In this document: positions 1 to 4,821 of the stretch, piece after piece
How positions within the stretch are numbered: position 1 is the first letter of the stretch
Layout of the letters: the number at the start of each line of letters is the position of its first letter
From: Oscillospiraceae bacterium
GTDB taxonomy: Bacteria; Bacillota; Clostridia; Oscillospirales; Oscillospiraceae
DNA length: 5,982 nt
Direction: 5' to 3'
Assembly (NCBI GenBank): GCA_017539635.1
Contig: JAFYCQ010000096.1
Span: forward strand, 1-5,982
Translations under genes and position numbers: made by a program
The notes under the pieces: model-generated
Database searches by the model: none
Told to the model about the DNA's origin: nothing
The model's input: the letters and a program-made list of their open reading frames with translations, nothing else

Positions 1-347
1 AGATACTTCCGGCAGGCCTCCTCGTCCCAGTTGTCGTAAAATCTTTTCGTCACGTCCAGCAGCAGGGATATTTTCTTTCTGGGATACCAGGCCACCGCGC
101 CCGAGGAAAAGCCCGTGCGCTTTTTTATCTCCCCCTCGCAGTCCGTCATGTCGAGGCCGAAGTACCTCACCTCTCCCCCGTCCCGGTGGATGATGTTCTG
201 TATGGCCTTCAATGTCGTAGTCTTGCCGGCTCCGTTCCGGCCGATAAAGCCGGTGATGCTCCCCCGGGGTACTTCAAAGGATATGGGCCCCAGGGTGAAT
301 TTCGGATATTTCTTTACAAGGCCGGCTATTTCCAGCGCCGCGCTCAT
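1..347 (-). CDS. ABC transporter ATP-binding protein, YtrB/BcrA-like (N-terminal part, cut by window edge)
   Basis: This is the nucleotide-binding subunit of an ABC-2-type transporter, which hydrolyses ATP at the inner face of the membrane. Only the first 115 residues are visible; the frame is open to the left edge, so signature motif, Walker B and H-loop are outside the window. Residues 36-44 read GRNGAGKTT, a clear Walker A, preceded by the usual 'L.NISF.VPRGSITGFIG' strand pattern. The Q-loop region (about 78-92, TGFSSGAVAWYPRKK) has no glutamine; from memory of the family, YtrB-type ATPases often deviate here. A conserved-looking FYDNWDEE stretch follows (103-110). The start ATG overlaps the stop of the AbrB-type gene as ATGA, implying translational coupling. 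A permease gene would be expected downstream, outside the window. The substrate cannot be read from the sequence. The family call is firm; the subfamily is from recalled similarity. Confidence 0.9.
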   Translation of the reverse strand, partial: MSAALEIAGLVKKYPKFTLGPISFEVPRGSITGFIGRNGAGKTTTLKAIQNIIHRDGGEVRYFGLDMTDCEGEIKKRTGFSSGAVAWYPRKKISLLLDVTKRFYDNWDEEACRKY

Positions 348-556
348 TCCGTATCCTCCGTAAACACTCGTGCCGCCAGCTCGGCGAAGGTATTCTTGGG
401 CGGGATCGCTATGCCCCGCTTGTCGTCCCCCAGCAGTATGAGGCTGTCCCCCGGCTCTATGCCGAAAATCTGCCTTGCCTGCCGGGGAATGACGATCTGT
501 CCCTTTTCCCCGACGGTGACCGTCCAGGCGTATTTACCTTTTGGCGTTTTCTTCAT
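344..556 (-). CDS. AbrB/MazE/SpoVT-family DNA-binding protein, 70 aa
   Basis: A small swapped-hairpin transcription regulator. The domain spans about residues 10-51: VTVGEKGQIVIP (13-24) is the characteristic core, followed by R28 and GIEPGD (32-37), then a closing strand (LILLGDDKRGIAI). The last 19 residues are a short, probably helical tail. Such proteins bind DNA as dimers through basic residues of the first hairpin. Its start is supported by TTGGAGGAAT (561-570) just upstream. Its stop overlaps the start of the ABC ATPase, so the two form one operon. The simplest reading is that it controls its own operon, perhaps through the inverted repeat over the predicted transcription start. YtrB-like ATPases are more classically paired with GntR (YtrA) regulators. 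A MazE-like antitoxin role is unlikely because no toxin gene is next to it. Confidence 0.9.
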   Translation of the reverse strand: MKKTPKGKYAWTVTVGEKGQIVIPRQARQIFGIEPGDSLILLGDDKRGIAIPPKNTFAELAARVFTEDTE

Positions 557-560
557 GGCA

Positions 561-570
561 ATTCCTCCAA
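561..570 (-). promoter_or_regulatory. Ribosome binding site of the AbrB-type gene
   Basis: The minus strand reads TTGGAGGAAT, with GGAGG ending about 7 bases before the ATG at 556. It fixes the start of the 70-residue reading. Confidence 0.8.
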
Positions 571-578
571 AAAGTATG

Positions 579-593
579 ATTTGTTATACAAAT
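579..593. promoter_or_regulatory. Inverted repeat at the AbrB/ABC operon start site, probable operator
   Basis: The sequence ATTTGT-TAT-ACAAAT has perfect 6-base arms around a 3-base centre. It touches the downstream edge of the -10 box and covers the expected transcription start (about 585), where a bound repressor would block initiation. The symmetry is seen directly; the bound protein is inferred. It could be the AbrB-type product or an unlinked regulator such as a GntR protein. Confidence 0.55.
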
Positions 594-620
594 AGTACCA
601 CAGGCAGCGCCGGAAGTCAA
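592..620 (-). promoter_or_regulatory. Sigma-A-type promoter of the AbrB/ABC operon
   Basis: On the minus strand, TTGACT (615-620) and TACTAT (592-597) are separated by exactly 17 bases. Predicted start is about 585, giving a leader of about 29 bases that contains the ribosome site. The -35 box directly abuts the T-tract of the terminator of the neighbouring SLH gene. Confidence 0.75.
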
Positions 621-654
621 GAAAAAACTGCGCCCGGAAATGCTCCGGGCGCAG
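621..654 (-). terminator. Rho-independent terminator of the SLH/transglutaminase-like gene
   Basis: Arms CTGCGCCCGG (628-637) and CCGGGCGCAG (645-654) form a perfect 10-base-pair GC-rich stem with a 7-base loop. On the minus strand it is followed by TTTTTTC (621-627). It begins 20 bases after the stop codon of the SLH gene. There is no good T-tract on the plus strand, so it works leftward. Confidence 0.92.
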
Positions 655-673
655 CGGTTTATATTCAATCTCA

Positions 674-1939
674 TCAAACCGGCCAAACTTTAGCCGTTTC
701 ATTTTTAAGTTCTTCCGGCAGCTGGCCGACCTCCCAGCGTTCTCCCGTTGTCTCTACAAAATAATACTTCTTCCCGTCAACTTCATAATAAGATCCGCCA
801 AAATCATCGGAGCCCAGCACGCCTACTCCCATGTGGTTTTTAAAAGTCACAAGGCAGCAGCTGTAGCCCATCGTCCGGATAAGGGAGGCCAGCAGGATGC
901 TGGTATCCTCACAGTCTCCGCCCTCGTCGAAAAGTGTCTCGAGGGGGTATTTGGGATAATCATATTCCAGGGTTTTGTCATCCGGTATGTATTCCAGGGC
1001 CTGCACAAAGCATATCGCCATATAAACAGCCTCGTCCTTGGAATCATAGCCGTACGACTCGACAGTATTGATAAACACCTGGGCCAGGGACTCCAGATAC
1101 TTATCGTCCATAGTATCATTCACATACGAGGAGTAGCCGGTCCTTATGGAAGACGGGTCGCGCTCAAGCTCCTTGTAGTATTCGACGGTGAATGTCGGTA
1201 TAGGCAGGTCATATCCCCATCTTCTGCCGTCCCACTCCCATTCGTAATGAACCGTTTTGATCTCGTACCTGTCCCTGTAGCTCTCGCTCCCGAATATTTC
1301 AACGCCCCGATAGATCGCCAGAAACTCATCGGCCGTAAAGACCTTCGCGTCTATAAGCACATCTGCAAGTATGGCTTTGCTGTCTTTTATAAAAGCCGAA
1401 AGAGCGGCATAAGACACCGTTACCACGTCGGCACGCCAAAAATCATTCGTATCTACCATATCCGGTAAAATACCGACCTTCTTTGCAAGGTCAAAGGGCT
1501 TGTCCCAGGTAAAGTCCCGGCCGTCCTTGTCGGAATAATACAGGGCTCTCAGCACAAAGGTCAGGTACTGTGCCGCGCTTGCGTTTCCCGAGCCGTACTG
1601 TGTTTCGGAGATACCGTTGGTTATCCCCATCCTGTAGGCGTATCCCACGTATCTGTCCGCCCAGCCCGGCACGTCGGTAAAGGGATGCCGCCACGCATTA
1701 CTCAGGGCCTCCTCCTCTTTTCCCAACAGCCTTATGAGCATTACCAGCGCTTCTATCCTTGTGGGCGCTCTGTTCAAATCGAAATCAGTGTCCGACACTC
1801 CCTTGAAAAGTCCCAGCGTCTTTAAGTCCCGCGCCATGGATTCTTCCAATGACGTATCCCGCGCTGCCAGAGCGCTTACGGAAAACAGCGACAGACACAT
1901 AACGACACAGACTGCCAGCGCGATGATCCTTCGTTTCAT
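674..1939 (-). CDS. Exported SLH-domain protein with C-terminal transglutaminase-like domain
   Basis: A secreted cell-wall-associated protein of 421 residues. I start at the ATG at 1939, because AAGGTGAGG lies just before it. An in-frame GTG at 1948 would add three residues but sits inside that ribosome site. Numbering below is from the GTG. A Sec signal peptide (KRR, hydrophobic core, SALA-A about 25-29) is followed by three SLH-like repeats: about 38-80 (with TRIE at 63-66, matching the usual TRAE), 88-138 (FTDVPGWAD...GITNG) and a weaker one at 146-188. SLH triplets bind secondary wall polymer. After a linker, 285-410 is a transglutaminase-like fold: C346 in GGDCEDTS, H372 in KNHMGVGV and E399 in YYFVETTG at the place of the usual Asp. 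Enzyme activity (protease, cross-linking or transfer) cannot be read from sequence. It is monocistronic, with its own promoter and terminator. Confidence 0.88.
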   Translation of the reverse strand: MKRRIIALAVCVVMCLSLFSVSALAARDTSLEESMARDLKTLGLFKGVSDTDFDLNRAPTRIEALVMLIRLLGKEEEALSNAWRHPFTDVPGWADRYVGYAYRMGITNGISETQYGSGNASAAQYLTFVLRALYYSDKDGRDFTWDKPFDLAKKVGILPDMVDTNDFWRADVVTVSYAALSAFIKDSKAILADVLIDAKVFTADEFLAIYRGVEIFGSESYRDRYEIKTVHYEWEWDGRRWGYDLPIPTFTVEYYKELERDPSSIRTGYSSYVNDTMDDKYLESLAQVFINTVESYGYDSKDEAVYMAICFVQALEYIPDDKTLEYDYPKYPLETLFDEGGDCEDTSILLASLIRTMGYSCCLVTFKNHMGVGVLGSDDFGGSYYEVDGKKYYFVETTGERWEVGQLPEELKNETAKVWPV

Positions 1940-1969
1940 ATTCCTCACCTTATAATATGGTTTTTCATT

Positions 1970-1998
1970 ACTATATTACAAAACCGCCTCATTTTCAA
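1970..1998 (-). promoter_or_regulatory. Sigma-A-type promoter of the SLH/transglutaminase-like gene
   Basis: On the minus strand, TTGAAA (1993-1998) and TATAGT (1970-1975) are 17 bases apart. Predicted start is about 1963, leaving a leader of about 24 bases. It starts only a few bases after the T-tract of the upstream lipoprotein gene's terminator. No operator-like symmetry is obvious. Confidence 0.7.
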
Positions 1999-2000
1999 CA

Positions 2001-2034
2001 TAAAAAGCCGCCGGAATCAAATCCGGCGGCTTTT
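2001..2034 (-). terminator. Rho-independent terminator of the acidic lipoprotein gene
   Basis: GCCGCCGGA (2007-2015) pairs perfectly with TCCGGCGGC (2022-2030) around a 6-base loop. AAAA/TTTT flanks extend the stem. On the minus strand the hairpin is followed by a run of T (2002-2006). It begins about 17 bases after the lipoprotein stop codon. The plus-strand T-run (2031-2034) is short, but no plus-strand gene ends here. Confidence 0.9.
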
Positions 2035-2050
2035 ATGACAAATCTGCTTT

Positions 2051-2704
2051 TTACGCCTTGGTATAGACCTCGGTGGTGTTGGAGTACTCTATGCTCAGCT
2101 GGCTGCCGTTAATGGCGTAGTCCACGTACTCGTATTCGGATTCTCCATCCACCTTCATCTCCAGGGTGTTGTCCTTGATCTGGAAAACGCCGGTCTCGGA
2201 GACGTTGTCGGTAAGCTCCATGCCCTCGCTCATGCCGTCCACCACGGCGTCAAGGTAATCCTCATAGGTGTCGTAATCATAGAGCCAGGCGTAGAAGGAC
2301 TGGAAGTCCTCAAGGGTCTCGCACTCGTTGATCTCATCGCCGTAGATAGCTGTGAGGTTGTCCTTCTGCTCGTAGAGCTTGCCTATGTAGCTGTCAACAT
2401 AGCTGCGGAGAGCGGCCTCGCTGGCGTCCACGTCATACTCCATGCTGTAGCTCTTGTCCTCGTTGAGGATAAGAAGCTTCACAAGGTAAACTCCATCAAG
2501 GTCTGCGTACTCCAGCTCCTCGTCGTCGAAGCCGAAATACTCGAGCATTGCCTGGGTGTTGTCTGCGTCAAAGTATTCGTTCAGCTTCCAGGTGCCGACC
2601 AGCGCATCCATTTTGTTCTGGGTGCTGTCCTCGCCGCAGGCGGCCAAGGACGCAATGAGCAGCACAGCCAGCAGCAGAGCCGCGATTTTGTTGCTTATTT
2701 TCAT
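2051..2704 (-). CDS. Acidic surface lipoprotein with lipocalin-like N-terminus, function unknown
   Basis: A 217-residue lipoprotein. It has a short basic N-terminus, a hydrophobic stretch and the lipobox L20-A21-A22-C23, so it should be lipidated at C23 and anchored outside the cytoplasmic membrane. The mature part opens with LVGTWKL (36-41), the GTW motif seen at the first strand of lipocalin-like small lipoproteins. Strand-like segments follow (YLVKLLILNEDKSYSMEYD, about 73-91), and more near the C-terminus (TGVFQIKDNTLEMK 171-184; SQLSIEYSNTTEVYTK 201-216). Between them, about 94-167 is a mainly helical, very acidic and Tyr-rich insertion. It resembles an incomplete beta barrel interrupted by a helical module. 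The ligand is unknown. The start is supported by AGAGGAGG about 8 bases upstream. It has its own promoter and terminator, and lies divergent to the tetR-led efflux operon with no shared promoter elements. Confidence 0.85.
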   Translation of the reverse strand: MKISNKIAALLLAVLLIASLAACGEDSTQNKMDALVGTWKLNEYFDADNTQAMLEYFGFDDEELEYADLDGVYLVKLLILNEDKSYSMEYDVDASEAALRSYVDSYIGKLYEQKDNLTAIYGDEINECETLEDFQSFYAWLYDYDTYEDYLDAVVDGMSEGMELTDNVSETGVFQIKDNTLEMKVDGESEYEYVDYAINGSQLSIEYSNTTEVYTKA

Positions 2705-2740
2705 GGTTTATCCTCCTCTTGTTTAGTTAGGGTCACAGAG

Positions 2741-2769
2741 ATTATATCACGTTAAATTGGAAAAATCAA
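2741..2769 (-). promoter_or_regulatory. Sigma-A-type promoter of the lipoprotein gene
   Basis: On the minus strand, TTGATT (2764-2769) and a perfect TATAAT (2741-2746) lie 17 bases apart. Predicted start is about 2735, about 30 bases before the ATG. Imperfect inverted 6-base arms (AATTGG 2755-2760, CCAATT 2779-2784) flank the -35 box, but they are too weak to call an operator. Confidence 0.75.
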
Positions 2770-2801
2770 GATAATCTGCCAATTAATAGTCCGGTTACCT
2801 G

Positions 2802-2830
2802 TTGACAACCCCGCCTATGACGGATATAAT
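2802..2830 (+). promoter_or_regulatory. Consensus sigma-A promoter of the tetR-tolC-adaptor operon
   Basis: TTGACA (2802-2807) and TATAAT (2825-2830) both match the consensus exactly, with the optimal 17-base spacer. Such a strong promoter fits a unit held off by a repressor: the next base begins a perfect palindrome. Predicted start is about 2837, inside that palindrome. Confidence 0.9.
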
Positions 2831-2849
2831 ATATGACACGTTGTCATAT
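2831..2849. promoter_or_regulatory. 19-base perfect palindrome, probable TetR-type operator
   Basis: ATATGACA (2831-2838) and TGTCATAT (2842-2849) are perfect inverted 8-base arms around CGT. The site abuts the -10 box and covers the predicted start, immediately upstream of a TetR-family gene. That is the classic position for autorepression that also silences the downstream efflux genes. Extra TGAC half-sites at 2803-2806 and 2818-2821 lie 15-16 bases apart on the same strand. Binding by the adjacent repressor is inferred from position. Confidence 0.85.
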
Positions 2850-2868
2850 TGTTGTATGAGGTGAGCAC

Positions 2869-3492
2869 ATGCCTAAACCCACCTTTTTCAGACTGCCGGA
2901 GGAAAAACGCGCCCGGCTTATTAAGGCCGCCTGGGACGAATTTACCCGGGTGAGCCTGTCGGAGGCCTCCATAAACAGTATAATCCGGGCGGCAAATATC
3001 CCCCGGGGCAGCTTCTACCAGTATTTTGAAGACAAGGAAGACCTCTTTTTCTACCTGCCCGAGAGCCTGAGAGGGGAATACGAGGCCTTTATGAGCCAGC
3101 TGCTTTCCGATACCCGGGGCGATGTTTTTGAGGCCTGCCTGCTCTTTTTCGACGCCCTTGTCACCGAGGAGGGCGTCCCGGCCCCGCGGCTTGCGGAGGT
3201 GATAAGGCTGTTCGAGCTGAACCCGGAGCTGGATTTTCAGCTCATGCTGTTCGGCGACAGCTTTTTCAATGAGCTGGCGGAGTTTCAGAGCCTGATGAAC
3301 GGCTCCGGCTACCGCAAGCAGGACAGCGCCTTCCGCTCCGGAGTGAATGAGCTGCTGCTCTCCGCCATGGTCTGCGCCGTGACGGGGGTGCTGCGGGGGA
3401 CAAAGGCCCGGAATGAGATCAGAAACGACCTTTCGGAAAAAATCGACATCATCAAATTCGGCGCCCTGGCATCGGGGAAGGAGGAGCCATGA
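2869..3492 (+). CDS. TetR-family transcriptional repressor of the efflux operon
   Basis: A 207-residue ligand-responsive repressor. The N-terminal DNA-binding domain covers about residues 12-60. Helix-turn-helix is at about 34-52 (SINSIIRAANIPRGSFYQYF), followed by the typical DKEDLF. The 'PKPTFFRLPEEKR' opening is common in a clostridial branch of the family. The remainder (about 65-200) is the all-helical ligand and dimer domain, which is too variable to name an inducer. The start has GAGGTGA 4 bases upstream. Its stop overlaps the start of the TolC-family gene (ATGA), so repressor and efflux proteins are translated as one unit. It probably binds the palindrome at 2831-2849 and is released by a toxic compound or metabolite carried by the pump. 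Confidence 0.93.
   Translation: MPKPTFFRLPEEKRARLIKAAWDEFTRVSLSEASINSIIRAANIPRGSFYQYFEDKEDLFFYLPESLRGEYEAFMSQLLSDTRGDVFEACLLFFDALVTEEGVPAPRLAEVIRLFELNPELDFQLMLFGDSFFNELAEFQSLMNGSGYRKQDSAFRSGVNELLLSAMVCAVTGVLRGTKARNEIRNDLSEKIDIIKFGALASGKEEP
3478..3484 (+). promoter_or_regulatory. Perfect ribosome binding site inside the tetR end
   Basis: AAGGAGG lies in the last codons of the tetR gene, 4 bases before the overlapping ATG of the TolC-family gene. It suggests that this protein is made efficiently and not only by read-over from tetR. Confidence 0.8.
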
Positions 3493-4808
3493 AAAACAGA
3501 TGGAAAGTACTTTGCCTCGCCCTGGCGGTCACTTTGATCTTCGGCAGCGCCTCCGTTCTGGCAACGCCGGAGGACGGGGATGACACCTCCGCCACTCTTG
3601 TTTACGGCAGCATCGATTCCCTCATGCGGAAAAACTACCCCGCGATCCTCGCCATGGACGAGAGCATCGCCCAGCTGGAGGAGCTGGATTACGAGAGCAT
3701 AAAGAACGAGGCCTTCGACGGCTGGTACACCGCCCTTGACATGAAAAGCCAGCTTGAAAGCCTCCTCACAAACGTAAATTACGCCATAGATACGATTTCA
3801 AATGCCGCCCTCGACCCCACAGGGGAAGACCCGGTGGGCGCGGCGGCCGCCGCCGGCACCTCCGCCATCCTGAACAGCTACATAGCGGCCAACGCCGCCT
3901 CCACCATAAGCAGCCTCGAGTCTGCCTACAAGTCCTGCGAGGAAATTATGGACAGCATAAGGGACGGCTCCATGCAGAGGAGCAATGAGCTCATAATAAT
4001 GCAGCTCAAATCCGCCGAAAACCAGACCGTGGTCATGGCAGAGACGCTTTACATCAGCGTAAAGAGCTTAGAGGTCAGCGAGTCGGCCCTGAAGCGCAGC
4101 ATAGCGGCCCTGGAGCGGACGATAACTGAGCTGGAGCTTCGGGCAAATCTGGGGCAGATCTCCGCCCTGACTCTCGCCCAGGCAAAGGGCGGCCTCACCA
4201 CGGCAAAATCCGGACTGGCCACGCTTCAGATGAACATACGGACCCTGTCCATGCAGCTGGAGGTCATGGTGGGAAAGAACATATCCGGAGACCTGGGCAC
4301 CTCCTCCCTGCCGGAGGTGACAAAGGAGCAGCTTGACGCCATGAACCTCCAGAGCGACCTTACCAACGCCAAAAAGGTCAGCTACGAATTAGCCAGCGCC
4401 AAGGACTCCGTCGATCAGGCGAAAAAGGAATACGACAAGATCGCGGAGAGCAACTCCTATTCCCCCACGAATTACAGGGTGCAGCAGGCCTCCCACACCT
4501 ATAACTCGGCCAAGTTCACCTATGACGGCACGGTCAAGAATTTCGAGCTGGGCTTCAACCTCCTCTATTACCAGGTGAAGGACAAGGCCCAGGCGCTGGA
4601 GGCGGCCAAAGCCGCCCTCTCCCTTGCCCAGACCAAGCACGAGGCAAACGAGCTCAAATACAAGCAGGGCAGCATTTCAAAGAACGCTCTGCTGGCCTCG
4701 CAGGACGAGGTGTCCGAGGCAAAGGACAACGTCACCACGGCGAAATACGATCTGTTTTCCGCCTATCACAACTATAACGCCGCCGTAAAATACGGCATAG
4801 TCAACTAA
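3489..4808 (+). CDS. TolC-family (OEP-type) efflux conduit protein, apparently without beta-barrel strands
   Basis: A 439-residue exported, mostly helical protein. A Sec signal peptide (KNRWK, hydrophobic core, VLA-TPE about 25/26) is followed by an OEP-like first helix (about 41-70, 'SLMRKNYPAILAMDESIAQLEEL'). The TolC hallmark is a tandem duplication. Residues 187-250 align without gaps to 359-422 (offset 172), sharing LY..VK at the start, EL....G.IS at the tip turns (G222-S225, G394-S397), then L and AK further on. In E. coli TolC these turns form the periplasmic tip that meets the adaptor. Where TolC has membrane beta-hairpins, I see only short turns (about 158-166 and 320-329), plus an Ala-rich stretch (about 117-140). 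In a cell without an outer membrane, it may form a helical tube through the wall. It is followed by a lipoprotein adaptor gene. Family call is good; absence of the barrel is inferred by eye. Confidence 0.85.
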   Translation: MKNRWKVLCLALAVTLIFGSASVLATPEDGDDTSATLVYGSIDSLMRKNYPAILAMDESIAQLEELDYESIKNEAFDGWYTALDMKSQLESLLTNVNYAIDTISNAALDPTGEDPVGAAAAAGTSAILNSYIAANAASTISSLESAYKSCEEIMDSIRDGSMQRSNELIIMQLKSAENQTVVMAETLYISVKSLEVSESALKRSIAALERTITELELRANLGQISALTLAQAKGGLTTAKSGLATLQMNIRTLSMQLEVMVGKNISGDLGTSSLPEVTKEQLDAMNLQSDLTNAKKVSYELASAKDSVDQAKKEYDKIAESNSYSPTNYRVQQASHTYNSAKFTYDGTVKNFELGFNLLYYQVKDKAQALEAAKAALSLAQTKHEANELKYKQGSISKNALLASQDEVSEAKDNVTTAKYDLFSAYHNYNAAVKYGIVN

Positions 4809-4815
4809 GGAGGTG
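4806..4815 (+). promoter_or_regulatory. Perfect extended ribosome binding site of the adaptor gene
   Basis: TAAGGAGGTG matches the full anti-Shine-Dalgarno complement and includes the TAA stop of the TolC-family gene. GGAGG ends 8 bases before the ATG at 4822. It fixes the adaptor start and shows the two genes are in one operon. Confidence 0.9.
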
Positions 4816-4821
4816 CGGGAT

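Noticed and set aside
186..764. Plus-strand open frame of 192 residues across the AbrB/ABC region
   Set aside because: It lies antisense to two clear genes and across a terminator and promoter. Its translation has no recognisable motif, and it has no ribosome site.
833..1468. Plus-strand open frame of 211 residues inside the SLH/transglutaminase-like gene
   Set aside because: It is antisense to a gene with a signal peptide, domains, promoter and terminator. The translation looks like an unselected shadow frame.
1946..1948. GTG as start of the SLH gene
   Set aside because: This codon lies within the AAGGTGAGG ribosome site of the ATG at 1939, and no other ribosome site precedes it.
2034..2040. 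TATGACA half-site resembling the TetR operator
   Set aside because: A single half-site with no inverted partner, at the end of a terminator and away from any promoter box. It is probably chance.
2752..2786. AATTGG ... CCAATT inverted arms around the lipoprotein -35 box
   Set aside because: The arms are only 6 bases, AT-rich and 18 bases apart, and the wider match needs a gap. This is expected by chance in AT-rich promoter DNA.
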